Below are positions 26,478 to 36,015 of a stretch of DNA of 64,000 nt, one piece after another. The stretch is taken from the NCBI GenBank assembly GCA_016722075.1, contig JADKGW010000001.1:1612001-1676000 (forward strand), written 5' to 3'. The stretch's first letter is position 1. Every line of letters begins with the position of its first letter. The stretch comes from Candidatus Kouleothrix ribensis (GTDB lineage: Bacteria; Chloroflexota; Chloroflexia; Chloroflexales; Roseiflexaceae). Under the pieces are notes generated by a model. That model searched no databases and was not told the origin of the DNA. It saw only the letters and a list, made by a program, of their open reading frames with translations. The translations under genes were made by a program, and so were the position numbers.

Positions 26478-28874
26478 CTACTGGCGGATCGTGGCCACGC
26501 GCTCGATCCACAGCGCCAGCGCGGCGGCGAAGCTGAGCAGGTAGGTGCATGCCACGGCCATCCGCCCGAGCAGTCCGCGCCGCCAGGCCCAGTCGAGCAC
26601 AGGCGCCGCCAGTAGCATCATCGCCGGCATGAAGTAGAAGATCTGCTTGTCGACCATCGAGATGCGGTTACCGGCGATCGTAAACAGCACCGTCACGATC
26701 GCCCAGCAGATCGCCAGCGCCAGCATGCGCCGACTGCGCAGCCGCAGCAGCCCGATCGGCGCCAGCACCAGCGGAATCCACAGCCCGAACATTACTGGCC
26801 GGGCGGTATAGCCCAGGCGCGGGATGTAGTCGGCCAGGTAGGCCAGGAACGGCTGGCTGTTCTGGATGCCGACCTTCTGGCCCACCGCACCGCCGAAGAA
26901 GTACGGCAGCGTGCGCGCGATGATCAGCGGGATGTACTGCCCATAGTACACGGCTGTGGCGATCAGCAGCGCCGCCAGCGCGGCCAGGCCGATCGCATAC
27001 ACCGGCCGGCGCGCGCCCGCTGCGGCGTCGGCAAATGCGCGCGGCAGCCGCTCGGCCCGCCGCTCGATCAGCCACAGCGCCGGCAGCAGCAAGGCCAGAA
27101 ACAGCATCATGAACACCGCCATCACCGTGTAGATCAGCATGGTCGCTGTCAGCAGCAGCAGCAGCACCACAAACGGCCCGCGCTGGTCGAGCCGGCGGTA
27201 CGCCGCTACAAGATACACGGTCGATAGCAAGGTCATCCAGATCCCAAAGGTGGTTGGCAAATTGCCCCACGAGTGCAACAGGAAGGTCGCGGGGGTCACC
27301 GCATACAGCGCGCCGGCAAACAGTGCCTCGCGTTCGGACAGGCCGGCCTTGCGGCCGAGCAGCGCGATCAGCAACACGCGGCTGCAATCGACCAGCGCGC
27401 TGAACATATGCCCGGCCAGCACCATCGGCATGGGCAGCAGCATGAACACCCCGGCCATGATGTGGAACCATGGCGAGTAGGGGATCACCGGCCGGTTCGC
27501 GCCCCACTCGGCTGTCGGCATGGTTCGCTCGTTCATGGGGTTGTCGGTGCCGTAGAAGGTCCAGAACTCGCCGCTGAAGATGCGCCTGGCCCACTGCATC
27601 TGCAGCGCCATGTCGATGCCCACAAAATATGGGTAGAGCATTGCGCCGGCTTTGATCCAGTAGCCCACGAAGAACACCAGCAGCAGCGCGCGCAGCAGCC
27701 AGTCGCTCAGCGCCACCCCGGCCTGCGCGAACGCCCAGGCCAGCAGCCGCTCGAGCACCAGCAGCAGCAGCACACTCCAGATCGCCAGCAGCGCCAGCCG
27801 TGGCAGCATGAACGCGGTTGGGAAGCGCGCCACCGCCAGCGCCCATGCGCCCCCCAGCACAACTACCAACCCGGCGGCGGCGGCCAGGTAGGGCCGCCTG
27901 GTGATGCGCACCAGGCACCAGTACAGGCTCAGCGCGATCAGCAGCGCATACAGCACGAAGCGCAGCGGCGGCAGCGGCTGGCCTGGCCCGGCCGGCGCTA
28001 CGCGCACATCGTACAGCAGCATGCCTAGCCGGCGCGGGTCGCTGTAGGTGTTCGAGCGCAGCTCGATCGTCAGGTCGCCGTCGGGCACCAGCGCCGCAGG
28101 CACCACGAAGCTAATCTGGCGCCGGTCGCTGTCGGGCAGGCGCACCAGCGGCGTGCCGTTGGCCACAATCGTGGCATCGAGCGGCGTGCCGTCGGGGTGC
28201 TTGAGCACAGCAGTCAGCGCTACCTGCCAGTCGCCCCGGCCGATCCCCGGCAGGCTGATCACACTGCGCGCGCTCGTCCAGCGAAATGTGCGGGCCGGCG
28301 CCAGCCGCACCTGCCCGACCGTACCGGCCGGCGGCATGGGGTCGCCTACCAGCCCTGGCTCGAGCTGCAGCCGCAGCGTATCGGCGGCGGCCAGCTCGGG
28401 CGGGATCACCAGCACCAGCTCGCGCGCGCTGCTGCGCGCGATCCATAGCCGCACGCCATTGACCGAGAGCGTGTACTCTTTGAGGCTGCGCGAGTCGGGG
28501 CCATCGGCGGCCAGCACCGTGATCTGCCAGGTGCCGCTGCGCTTGCCCGGCAGATCGATCGCGGCCCGATCGGCCGGCCAGTCGGTCGGCTCGTCGGCGC
28601 CGATCGGGCCAACCTCGGGCGCGTAGAAGTCGGCGGTCGATTCCGGCTGGTTGAACGTGAGCGGCAGGTACGGCCGGTCGAGGTAGTCGCCAATGTCGAT
28701 CGCTACATACGGGCGCACGCTGTACGCCGCGAGCATGCCGGCGAGTGTGGCCAGCGCCAGCAACAGCGCGGCCAGCCAGCGCGCGCCACGCAGGCGTGCC
28801 CATGCCGGCGCAGCAGCGCTAGGCCGGCCCAGTGGCGCTGCGTCGAAGGTTGGGTTTGGAACAGCTCCAGCCAA
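26478..28874 (-). CDS. Large polytopic membrane protein, GT-C-like, with extracytoplasmic beta domains
   Basis: A 798-residue protein. One N-terminal transmembrane helix is followed by about 240 residues with two similar beta-rich segments (each containing an LPG-x-GxGDWQV/SGTWQI-like pattern and an NG turn). Eleven or more transmembrane helices fill the C-terminal half. The loop GTDNPMNERTMPTAEWGANR and the helix-rich layout resemble GT-C glycosyltransferases or DUF6541-like proteins, but a DD/DxE catalytic motif is not clear. It is upstream of and nearly contiguous with a GT4 gene, which supports a role in cell-surface glycan assembly. The exact function is unknown. Confidence 0.75.
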   Translation of the reverse strand: MAGAVPNPTFDAAPLGRPSAAAPAWARLRGARWLAALLLALATLAGMLAAYSVRPYVAIDIGDYLDRPYLPLTFNQPESTADFYAPEVGPIGADEPTDWPADRAAIDLPGKRSGTWQITVLAADGPDSRSLKEYTLSVNGVRLWIARSSARELVLVIPPELAAADTLRLQLEPGLVGDPMPPAGTVGQVRLAPARTFRWTSARSVISLPGIGRGDWQVALTAVLKHPDGTPLDATIVANGTPLVRLPDSDRRQISFVVPAALVPDGDLTIELRSNTYSDPRRLGMLLYDVRVAPAGPGQPLPPLRFVLYALLIALSLYWCLVRITRRPYLAAAAGLVVVLGGAWALAVARFPTAFMLPRLALLAIWSVLLLLVLERLLAWAFAQAGVALSDWLLRALLLVFFVGYWIKAGAMLYPYFVGIDMALQMQWARRIFSGEFWTFYGTDNPMNERTMPTAEWGANRPVIPYSPWFHIMAGVFMLLPMPMVLAGHMFSALVDCSRVLLIALLGRKAGLSEREALFAGALYAVTPATFLLHSWGNLPTTFGIWMTLLSTVYLVAAYRRLDQRGPFVVLLLLLTATMLIYTVMAVFMMLFLALLLPALWLIERRAERLPRAFADAAAGARRPVYAIGLAALAALLIATAVYYGQYIPLIIARTLPYFFGGAVGQKVGIQNSQPFLAYLADYIPRLGYTARPVMFGLWIPLVLAPIGLLRLRSRRMLALAICWAIVTVLFTIAGNRISMVDKQIFYFMPAMMLLAAPVLDWAWRRGLLGRMAVACTYLLSFAAALALWIERVATIRQ

Positions 28875-28942
28875 CGGTCAATCCTCTTGGGGGCTTTCGA
28901 ATGGGGCAGTCTGGCGCGGCCGCCGGCTCCTCCCGATCGCCG

Positions 28943-29812
28943 CTATTTGACCAGCAGTAGCTCGTAGGTGCCCTGGAACAGCGTGCGGTAGCCGATGTAG
29001 CCGGCGCGCGCCAGGCCTAGCCGCCGCAGCGCATCGCGCGCGCGCCCCTTGGCGCCGCCGGCGCTGCCCTCGCCACGCCGCACGCGATCCTCGCGAATAT
29101 CGCCCACGCGGAAGCCGTAGGTCGCGGCCAGCTTGCGGAAGCTGCGCATGGTGTAGTAGTGCATCTCCGAGAGCTTCTGGCGGTCGCTGAAATCGGCCGT
29201 GCCCTTGCTGCGCCCGCGCCGCTCGATGATGGCCTCGGCCAGCCGGCGCGGCATCCAGTTCAGCAGCGGCAGGTGGTAGTGCGGGTCGCGGTAGGCCAGG
29301 CGATTGATCACCGTCAGTAATACGCGCCCGCCTGGCTTGAGCACACGCGCCAGCTCGGCCAACAGCTGCGCCGGGTTCTGCACATGTTCAACCACATCCC
29401 ACGAGATCGCCAGGTCGAAGCTTGCGTCGGCGAATGGCAGCCGCTCGCCCGCACCGTTCAGCACCGGCATGTGCAGTTGGTAGCGCGCCGCACGCAGCCG
29501 AATGATCTCGCAGTAGGCACGGTTGTACTCGAAGGCCAGCGGGTGCGCCCCGGCCAGCGCCAGCGCCACGCTGGTGCCGCCCATGCCACTGCCCAGGTCG
29601 AGGATGCGCCGGCCGGCCAGCGGGCCACCGTAGCGCTCGATCAGCTGAAGCCGCTCGCGCTGCTGGCGCTCTTGCCAGATCCGGCCCTCGCGCCAGCGCG
29701 CAAAGTCGGGCCGCCAGGTCATATGCGCCAGCCAGTGGTCGATCCGGCGCGTTAGCTCGGCCTCGCGCTGCGGGTCGGCAGCCGGCTCGGGCAGGTGGTC
29801 GTAGGCGATCAT
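28943..29812 (-). CDS. SAM-dependent methyltransferase
   Basis: A 289-residue class I methyltransferase. Motif I is ILDLGSGMGGTSVALA (SAM-binding Gly-rich loop), with an acidic residue after the second strand (FEYNRAY). LAISWDVVEHVQNPAQLL forms motifs II/III, and RVLKPGGRVLLTV follows, as in Methyltransf_11 members. The N-terminal 60 residues (WLAHMTWRPDF) may recognise the acceptor. It sits upstream of the glycosyltransferase pair in the same direction with a 68-nt gap, so a sugar or lipid acceptor is plausible but unproven. Confidence 0.88.
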   Translation of the reverse strand: MIAYDHLPEPAADPQREAELTRRIDHWLAHMTWRPDFARWREGRIWQERQQRERLQLIERYGGPLAGRRILDLGSGMGGTSVALALAGAHPLAFEYNRAYCEIIRLRAARYQLHMPVLNGAGERLPFADASFDLAISWDVVEHVQNPAQLLAELARVLKPGGRVLLTVINRLAYRDPHYHLPLLNWMPRRLAEAIIERRGRSKGTADFSDRQKLSEMHYYTMRSFRKLAATYGFRVGDIREDRVRRGEGSAGGAKGRARDALRRLGLARAGYIGYRTLFQGTYELLLVK

Positions 29813-29884
29813 CGTGTCGTTGCTCTAGGTATCTGGTTGCCAGTGGATACGAACTGGCCCCGATTGTACCAGAAACCTGGCCTG

Positions 29885-29900
29885 GTGCAAAATCTTGCAC
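29885..29900. promoter_or_regulatory. Palindrome GTGCAA-N4-TTGCAC, operator-like
   Basis: A perfect 6-4-6 inverted repeat immediately before the -35 box of the promoter at 29901-29930. A direct repeat GTAATCAG follows. The position suits an activator or repressor site; the regulator is not known. Confidence 0.45.
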
Positions 29901-29930
29901 TTGTAATCAGGTAATCAGGTCGGGTATAAT
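29901..29930 (+). promoter_or_regulatory. Promoter of the 182-residue hypothetical gene
   Basis: TTGTAA (29901-29906), 18-bp spacer, perfect TATAAT (29925-29930), about 60 nt before the GTG start. Confidence 0.7.
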
Positions 29931-29991
29931 CGCTTCGACGCGTGGCGTCATGGGGCGATCAGCCCGTACGCGCACACCAACAGGAGGCCGT

Positions 29992-30540
29992 GTGAATATC
30001 AGCGAAGTGTCGCAATGGGTCTATGCGCGCCTGCCCGCCGCGCTGCTGAGCGGCCCGCCCGAGGTCGCGCTGTACGACGACGAGGTGGTGATCGTGCTGC
30101 CGATCGTCGGCGCGCCTGGCGGGGCGGCCGCCGGCCCCAACGAGCAGCGCCAGGCCGAATACCGGCTGATCGCCGAGCGCCGCGAGGAGACCCGCCAGCT
30201 GCGCATGAAGCTGGCGCGCGAGCTGCAGAAGCAGCTCGATCTGCCGATCGCCTGGGGCATGCGCGTGGGCGGCAGCGAGGTGCTGTTCACCACCCGCTCG
30301 GCACCGGTGATGACCCGCCTGGGCCGCGCTGAGCGCGAGGTGCTCGATACGCTGGTGGCTGCCGGCGTGGCCGATACGCGTAGCGCGGCGCTGGCATACG
30401 CGGTGCGCGCCTTCGCCCTCGAGCACGCCGATTGGATCGCCGAGGTGCGCGCGGCGATTGCCCAGGTCGAGCAGGTGCGCGCACGCCTCACGATCACTCG
30501 CCGCCCTGGCGCACCCAACATCCCCGCGCCCGAGGAGTGA
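29992..30540 (+). CDS. Conserved-looking hypothetical protein
   Basis: A 182-residue protein starting at GTG 29992, chosen because AGGAGG lies 4 nt before it. The first 40 residues are mixed alpha/beta (ALYDDEVVIVLPIVG). A charged helix follows (LIAERREETRQLRMKLARELQKQ), then a segment with GWG-like strands. The last 70 residues, MTRLGRAEREVLDTLVAAGVAD through helical AVRAFALEH and coiled QVEQVRARL, look like a ribbon-helix-helix-style or oligomerisation module. The family is not recognised. It has its own promoter and a palindromic operator candidate, so it is regulated separately. Confidence 0.75.
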   Translation: MNISEVSQWVYARLPAALLSGPPEVALYDDEVVIVLPIVGAPGGAAAGPNEQRQAEYRLIAERREETRQLRMKLARELQKQLDLPIAWGMRVGGSEVLFTTRSAPVMTRLGRAEREVLDTLVAAGVADTRSAALAYAVRAFALEHADWIAEVRAAIAQVEQVRARLTITRRPGAPNIPAPEE

Positions 30541-30568
30541 GATCGCGCATCCAGAGCCACACAGCCAT

Positions 30569-30886
30569 TCAATTGGTCGCCACCCCATCCCACAAACAGC
30601 GCTCAAGGTCGACATACCCATGCTGGTCGAAATGAATACCCTCGGCCTCGAGCAGCTCGCGCTGGAGTGTGGCGTTGCGCGCGTTGCTGATGCGCCCGGC
30701 CGCGTTGATCACCCGCCACCACGGCACTTGCTGCGCGCGCTCAGGCCCCAGCCCGGCCAGCGCCCAGCCAACTCCACGCGCACCGCCCGGCACCGGCTGC
30801 ATCTGTGCGATCCGCCCGTAGGTGCTGACTTTGCCGGCCGGGATGCGCTGCACGATCGCATAGACGTCTGTGTAATAATTTGACAT
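30569..30886 (-). CDS. Alkyltransferase-like protein (Atl1/YbaZ type)
   Basis: A 105-residue MGMT-superfamily DNA-binding domain. The active-site motif PCHRV of O6-alkylguanine alkyltransferases reads VPWWRVINAAGRIS, with Trp in place of the acceptor Cys, as in alkyltransferase-like proteins. Such proteins bind O6-alkylguanine lesions and hand them to nucleotide excision repair rather than repairing them directly. The N-terminal helix-turn-helix (IPAGKVSTYGRIAQM) is intact. The stop lies 28 nt from the convergent hypothetical gene; the start lies 15 nt after the kinase gene stop, so the two may share a transcript. Confidence 0.92.
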   Translation of the reverse strand: MSNYYTDVYAIVQRIPAGKVSTYGRIAQMQPVPGGARGVGWALAGLGPERAQQVPWWRVINAAGRISNARNATLQRELLEAEGIHFDQHGYVDLERCLWDGVATN

Positions 30887-30901
30887 AATGTAATGTGGTT
30901 A

Positions 30902-32848
30902 TCAAGCTGGATACGCCTCGAAGGTGCCATCCTGGTACAGTACATAGATCATTGGGCCGGCGCCGAAGCCCAGGCTACTATACACCAGCCGACCATTCGC
31001 GAAGCGCTGCATCACGCCATTACTGGCATTCTCGGCGCTGGTGGCCCAGCCTAGCGCGTCGGCGATCGATTGGTTGGCATACCACAGCCGGCCGAAGCCA
31101 TTCAGCGGCTCGATCAGGCCCGGCGGCGGCTCGCGATCACCGCTGTCGATCGGGTCGCCCTCGCTCCAGGTATCTTCGTATGATTGCCATGTGCTGCGGA
31201 TACCTTGTGTGCGATCATTGAACAGGGTGTAGATCGTGCCGATGCCGTCGGGGGGGCCTGCCACCCACAGCATGGCGCCACGCTCGAACTGCTGCTCGGC
31301 CAGCCCGCGCTCCTGGCGGATCTGCGCGGCGCAGCCCAGCCGCTCGCGCACGGCACTGCGCCGGCCCAGCAGCAGCTCGAATTCTGCCGCAAGCTCGATC
31401 GGGCATGCCGGTACGGTCGGCTCGGGTGTCACTGTCGGCGCTGGCGTTGGCTCGGCGGTCGGCTCGGCGGTCGGCTCGGCAGTTGGCGCCTTGGTCGGCG
31501 CCTTGGTCGGCGCCCTGGTCGGCGCCCTGGGCGGCGCCTTAGTCGGTTCGGGCGTCGGCACTGCCAGGGCGGTTGGCGCGCTGGCTTCTATCGTCGCAGC
31601 TTCGCTCGGTAGCACTATTGCTGTTGCGGCCGGCGCCTGCTCGGTCGGTAGCGGCGTCGCCACGAGTGGCGTAGGTGCCACCGGGCTGGTGGGCACGCCC
31701 GCATTGCCGCTGGCGCGTAGTAGCCCGGTGGCATACAGCCCGCCGCCGCCGATTATGAGCGCCAGCACTAGCCCAAGCAGCACCCATGCCGCCGGGCTGG
31801 CCGCACGCTCGGCCGTACGCGGCTGCGGGGCGGGCGTCGCCGGGCGCGCGTAGGGCGGCGCGGCATGGCCCTTGCGGGTCGCTTGCGACACAGTTGGCAG
31901 GGCCGGCGCACCCATGCTGCCCACCGCCACACTGGGTACCACCGCGCGCCCATCGCTGGTACGGCGCAGCGCCGGCGGCGGTGTCGGCAGCTCGAGCCCG
32001 GCGGCCGAGCGCAGCGCGCGCGCAAACTCGCCGGCACTCTGGTAGCGCGCGGCCGGGTCGCGGGCCAGCACCGTGCGCATCACCCCGTCGATCGCCGGCG
32101 GGATGGCGCTGTCGAAGCTCGATGGCAGCGCGAATGTGCCGTGCAGGTGGCCCATCAGCACCTCTTCGGTGCCACCCTCGTATGGCCGCCGCCCGGTCAG
32201 CGCGCGGTACACCAGCACCCCCAGCGCGTAGATGTCGGCGCGCGCATCCACCGCATTGCCGCCACGAATCTGCTCGGGCGCCATATACTCGGGGGTGCCG
32301 ATCAGCACCCCGGTGGCGGTCAGCCCGCGCACGGCCGAGTCGAGCGATTTCGCGATGCCGAAGTCGGTCAAGATCGCGCGGGCCAGCGTTAGCCCGCCCG
32401 GCTCGGCGCCTTCGATCAGAATATTCGCCGGCTTGATATCGCGATGCACAATCTGGCGGGCATGCGCATAGTCGAGCGCGCTGGCGACCTGATCGATGAT
32501 CGGTAGTAGCTCGCCGATCGCCAGTGCGCCGTGCAGCCGCAGCACATCGGCAAACGACTGGCCACTCAGCAGGCGCATGGCAATATACACCAGCCCATCG
32601 GCGTCACCCACATCGTAGATCGGCAGGATGTTCGGGTGATCGAGCCCGGCCGCCAGCACTGCCTCGCGCTGAAACCGCTCGACCAGCGCGATATCGCCGG
32701 TGTATTGCGGGTACAGAATCTTCAGCGCGACATCGCGCCGCAGCACTGTGTCGCGTGCGCGATACACGGCCGCCATACCACCGCGGCCCAGCACTTCGAG
32801 GATCTCATAGCGGCCAAGCCGCCGGCCCTTTAAGTCTTCAAGACGCAT
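30902..32848 (-). CDS. Membrane-anchored Ser/Thr protein kinase
   Basis: A 648-residue Hanks-type kinase. The catalytic domain (about residues 12-275) has LGRGGMAAVYRA (P-loop), Lys43, HRDIKPANILI (Asp137), TDFGIAK (Asp162) and GTPEYMAPEQIRGG. A Pro/Ala-rich linker leads to one transmembrane helix (VLLGLVLALIIGGGGLYATG, about residue 355-375). Outside the membrane a Thr/Ala/Pro repeat (APTKAPT, AEPT) leads to a C-terminal globular domain of about 150 residues. That domain has Trp-rich WVAGPPDGIGTIYTLF and YVLYQDGTFEAYP motifs and no PASTA repeats, so its ligand is unknown. It is divergent from the class A PBP gene, a plausible cell-wall-control pairing. Confidence 0.93.
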   Translation of the reverse strand: MRLEDLKGRRLGRYEILEVLGRGGMAAVYRARDTVLRRDVALKILYPQYTGDIALVERFQREAVLAAGLDHPNILPIYDVGDADGLVYIAMRLLSGQSFADVLRLHGALAIGELLPIIDQVASALDYAHARQIVHRDIKPANILIEGAEPGGLTLARAILTDFGIAKSLDSAVRGLTATGVLIGTPEYMAPEQIRGGNAVDARADIYALGVLVYRALTGRRPYEGGTEEVLMGHLHGTFALPSSFDSAIPPAIDGVMRTVLARDPAARYQSAGEFARALRSAAGLELPTPPPALRRTSDGRAVVPSVAVGSMGAPALPTVSQATRKGHAAPPYARPATPAPQPRTAERAASPAAWVLLGLVLALIIGGGGLYATGLLRASGNAGVPTSPVAPTPLVATPLPTEQAPAATAIVLPSEAATIEASAPTALAVPTPEPTKAPPRAPTRAPTKAPTKAPTAEPTAEPTAEPTPAPTVTPEPTVPACPIELAAEFELLLGRRSAVRERLGCAAQIRQERGLAEQQFERGAMLWVAGPPDGIGTIYTLFNDRTQGIRSTWQSYEDTWSEGDPIDSGDREPPPGLIEPLNGFGRLWYANQSIADALGWATSAENASNGVMQRFANGRLVYSSLGFGAGPMIYVLYQDGTFEAYPA

Positions 32849-32941
32849 AGTGCTTCATTCTGTGTTAATGGCGCATACAGCGCCAGCCGCGCCGATTATA
32901 GCATACGGTCTTCTATCAGCCGCCTATCACATCTGCCCGCA

Positions 32942-32969
32942 TTGCATCCTGCAGTTCCCGTGGTAGAAT
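32942..32969 (+). promoter_or_regulatory. Promoter of the PBP gene
   Basis: TTGCAT (32942-32947), 16-bp spacer, TAGAAT (32964-32969), 88 nt before the start. On the opposite strand a TATAAT (32900-32895) may serve the divergent kinase gene. Confidence 0.5.
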
Positions 32970-33057
32970 GCCGTGTTGTATGCCGATACGGCACGCTATC
33001 TGCCCGCCTGGTCGTGCTATGTGCGCCGAGCGGCGGGTGTACTAGGGTTCGATCTCA

Positions 33058-35949
33058 ATGGCAGAACATCCATACCATCCCAAACGCGGCCAGCCCGGCC
33101 TGCGCCGGCGCGTGCCGCCAGCGCTGCTGCGTAAGCCGCCGGTGCTGCGCACAGGGCCAGGCACCTGGGTCGCACGGCTCCTGCTGGCCGGTGCGCTGAT
33201 CACGACGCTGCTGGTGCTTGCCGGCGCCAGCGCGGCGTATGGCGCCTACGCGCAGCTGGCCAACTCGCTGCAAGGCCGCCTCGATACTCTACAGAAGCAC
33301 CAGGGCTTCCAGACCTCACGAATCTACGATCGTCACGGCACACTGCTGTATGAATTCTTTGACGCTGGAAAGCGCACGCGGGTTCCACTTACGCAAATTT
33401 CTCCGCTGCTGATCAATGCAACGATCTCGATCGAAGATAAGACGTTCTTCAAGAATAGTGGCGTCGATTACGAGGGGATCATGAAGGCCGCCTATCGTGC
33501 GGTCAATGCTGGCGCCGCCCAGGGCGGTGCGTCGACGATCACCCAGCAGCTGATCAAGCAGGCCGTGCTGACCGAGGCCGAGAAGGCGCCCGAGAATCTC
33601 TATAAGCGCAAAATGACCGAGATCATCCTGGCGCAAGAGCTCTCGCAGCGTTATACCAAGGACGATATCCTCGAGCTGTATCTGAACGAGATCTACTACG
33701 GCAACCTGGCCTACGGCATCGAGGCGGCCTCGAATGTGTATTTCAATAAGCACGCCAACCAGCTGACTCTGGCCGAGGCCTCGCTGCTGGCCGGCCTGCC
33801 GCAGCTGCCGACGGTCTATGATCCGATCAACTACCTCGAGGGCAGCAGGCTGGCTGGCGTTCAGCTCGGCGCCAACTGGCTCGCGCCCGACTACCTGTTT
33901 CCCAACGGCACCTCGCCGCCCAAGAAGCGCCAGGCCGCCGTGCTGACCCAAATGGTCGACGAGGGCTATGTCTCCGAGGCCCAGGCCCGCGCGGCAGCGG
34001 CCGAGGATCTGCGCTTCTCGAGCCAGATCGCGCCGATCAACGCCCCGCATTTTGTGTTCTACGTGCGTAAGCTGCTCGAAGAGAGCGACGAGTATGGCCC
34101 GCAGTTTACCAACCAGGGCCTGTCGATCTACACCACGCTCGATCTCGATATGCAGCGCATGGTTCAGCAGAAAGCCGCCGAGCGCATCCGCGATCTGCAA
34201 GAGCGCAATATCCACAACGCGGCAGTGGTGGTGATGCAGCCGAACACCGGCCAGATCCTCTCGATGGTCGGTAGTATCGACTATAACGCCTCGCTGGCAA
34301 CCACCACGCCCGGCGAGCAGGGCAATGTGCTCGACGGCCAGGTGAACGTCACAACCCGCGACCGCCAGCCCGGCTCGGCGCTTAAGCCATTCACCTACCT
34401 GTCGGCCATGCAGCAGGGCATGACCCCGGCTTCGATCCTGTGGGATGTGCCGACCGAGTTCCCACCATTTGGCCCGAAGGCCTACAAGCCGCTGAACTAC
34501 AACGGCCGCTGGAACGGGCCAGTGCGCATTCGCACCGCGCTGGCCAACTCGTTGAACATGCCAGCAGTCAAGGCGCTCAAGTTCGCCGGCATCCAGAACA
34601 CGCTCGATCTGCTACACCGCGCCGGGATCACCGGCCTGCAGAACCCGCCCGGCTACTACGGCCTGGCGCTCACGCTTGGCGGCGGCGAGGTGACGCCGCT
34701 CGACCTGACTACCGCCTATAACACGCTGGCCAGCGCCGGCACACACTACGAGCCAATGGCGATCTTGAAGATCATCGACAGCCGTGGCAATGTGCGCGAG
34801 TTCCAGCCCAGGCCCACACCCAACGCGCTCGACCCTGATCATGTTGCGATCGTCACGAATATGATGAGCGACGACCAGGCCCGCGCGCCGATCTGGGGCC
34901 TCAATAGTAAGCTCAAGCTCTCGCGGCCGGCTGCAGTCAAAACGGGTACGTCCAACGACTGGCGTGATGCCTGGACGGTCGGCTTTACGCCGTATGTCAC
35001 CGTGGGTGTGTGGAGTGGCAATAACAACAACGAGCCTACCGCCAAGGTCGAGAGCCTGACCGGCGGCGGGGTGATCTGGCATAACGTGATGGAAGCGCTG
35101 TTTGCGACGCCGAAGTTCGAACAGGTGCTGGCTGAGCCATATGGTGGTACGTTGCCGCGCGAGTTTCAGCTGCCGCCCACGCTGGTGCGCAAGTCGATCT
35201 GCCAGATCCCTGGGCCATTCAATCGCTACGCGCAAGAGCTGTTCGCACCGGCCATGGTCGATCCGAAGGCCAGAACCGATGCCGAGGGCGCGCCGAAGGG
35301 CTTGCAGGATGGCTGCGATGCCTATCGCGAGCTTACTGTCGCCAAACTTGGCGATCAGCCGGTGGCGGCCGAGGGGGAGAACGGCGATCAGCCGCAGTTC
35401 AACGCGCTCAACTACTGCAAGCCAGTCGATGGCGTGATCATCCCACCCGATATGCTCACGACCATCCAGGTTTGGAATGTGCCGCCCGATGATCCCGACG
35501 AGAAGGTTGAGTATCGCTGGCAGGGCGGCAGCGCGGCCTCGGCCGCGCAGATCCCCGACTGTACCGAGTCGATCATTCTGGCAGTCGCGCCGCCTGGCTC
35601 GGTGCGCATGCCCGATCTGCGCCGCTTTGGCGAGAACCAGGCCAAAGAGCGCCTGGCCGAGCTAGGCATCACGAATGTGTATGTCGATTACCAGACACGC
35701 GAGCGCATCCCCGAGCTGTTCGATAGCTATGCGCCCTACGCTGTTGTGAGTACGCTGCCCGAGCCAGGCGCCTGGGTGCCGCCTGATACGACCGTGGTGC
35801 TGGGTGTGCGCGCGCCCGACGAGGCGCCGCCGCCGGCTACCGAGCCAACCGCCGAGCCAACCGCTGAGCCGCCGCCAGGGCCACCACCCGATGGCGGAAG
35901 CACCCCGATTCCGCCGCCAATCGAGATCCCGACGCCGGCTGTGCCATAG
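33058..35949 (+). CDS. Bifunctional penicillin-binding protein (class A) with PASTA-like tail
   Basis: A 963-residue peptidoglycan glycosyltransferase/transpeptidase. A cytoplasmic basic N terminus and one transmembrane helix (residues 40-65) precede a GT51 domain with SIEDKTFF (Glu126), GGASTITQQLIKQ and LNEIYYGN. The transpeptidase domain has the catalytic Ser440 in PGSALKPFTY (S-x-x-K), SLN (ANSLNMPAV) and KTGTSNDWRDAWTVGF. After about residue 845 a PASTA-like unit (MPDLRRFGENQAKERLAELG) and a Pro/Thr/Glu-rich end follow. It polymerises and cross-links the wall at the outer membrane face. No clear ribosome site precedes ATG 33058. The divergent kinase suggests phospho-control. Confidence 0.96.
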   Translation: MAEHPYHPKRGQPGLRRRVPPALLRKPPVLRTGPGTWVARLLLAGALITTLLVLAGASAAYGAYAQLANSLQGRLDTLQKHQGFQTSRIYDRHGTLLYEFFDAGKRTRVPLTQISPLLINATISIEDKTFFKNSGVDYEGIMKAAYRAVNAGAAQGGASTITQQLIKQAVLTEAEKAPENLYKRKMTEIILAQELSQRYTKDDILELYLNEIYYGNLAYGIEAASNVYFNKHANQLTLAEASLLAGLPQLPTVYDPINYLEGSRLAGVQLGANWLAPDYLFPNGTSPPKKRQAAVLTQMVDEGYVSEAQARAAAAEDLRFSSQIAPINAPHFVFYVRKLLEESDEYGPQFTNQGLSIYTTLDLDMQRMVQQKAAERIRDLQERNIHNAAVVVMQPNTGQILSMVGSIDYNASLATTTPGEQGNVLDGQVNVTTRDRQPGSALKPFTYLSAMQQGMTPASILWDVPTEFPPFGPKAYKPLNYNGRWNGPVRIRTALANSLNMPAVKALKFAGIQNTLDLLHRAGITGLQNPPGYYGLALTLGGGEVTPLDLTTAYNTLASAGTHYEPMAILKIIDSRGNVREFQPRPTPNALDPDHVAIVTNMMSDDQARAPIWGLNSKLKLSRPAAVKTGTSNDWRDAWTVGFTPYVTVGVWSGNNNNEPTAKVESLTGGGVIWHNVMEALFATPKFEQVLAEPYGGTLPREFQLPPTLVRKSICQIPGPFNRYAQELFAPAMVDPKARTDAEGAPKGLQDGCDAYRELTVAKLGDQPVAAEGENGDQPQFNALNYCKPVDGVIIPPDMLTTIQVWNVPPDDPDEKVEYRWQGGSAASAAQIPDCTESIILAVAPPGSVRMPDLRRFGENQAKERLAELGITNVYVDYQTRERIPELFDSYAPYAVVSTLPEPGAWVPPDTTVVLGVRAPDEAPPPATEPTAEPTAEPPPGPPPDGGSTPIPPPIEIPTPAVP

Positions 35950-35959
35950 CGCCACCGTT

Positions 35960-35993
35960 GGCGTAGCGCTGCTATACCTGGCAGCGCTACGCC
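35960..35993. terminator. Bidirectional hairpin, 13-bp perfect stem
   Basis: GGCGTAGCGCTGC, 8-nt loop TATACCTG, GCAGCGCTACGCC, between the stops of the PBP gene (35949) and the convergent hydrolase gene (36016). Without a T-run on either side, so efficiency is uncertain. Confidence 0.65.
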
Positions 35994-36015
35994 GGCGCCA
36001 GCAGCTCCGGCCGGG

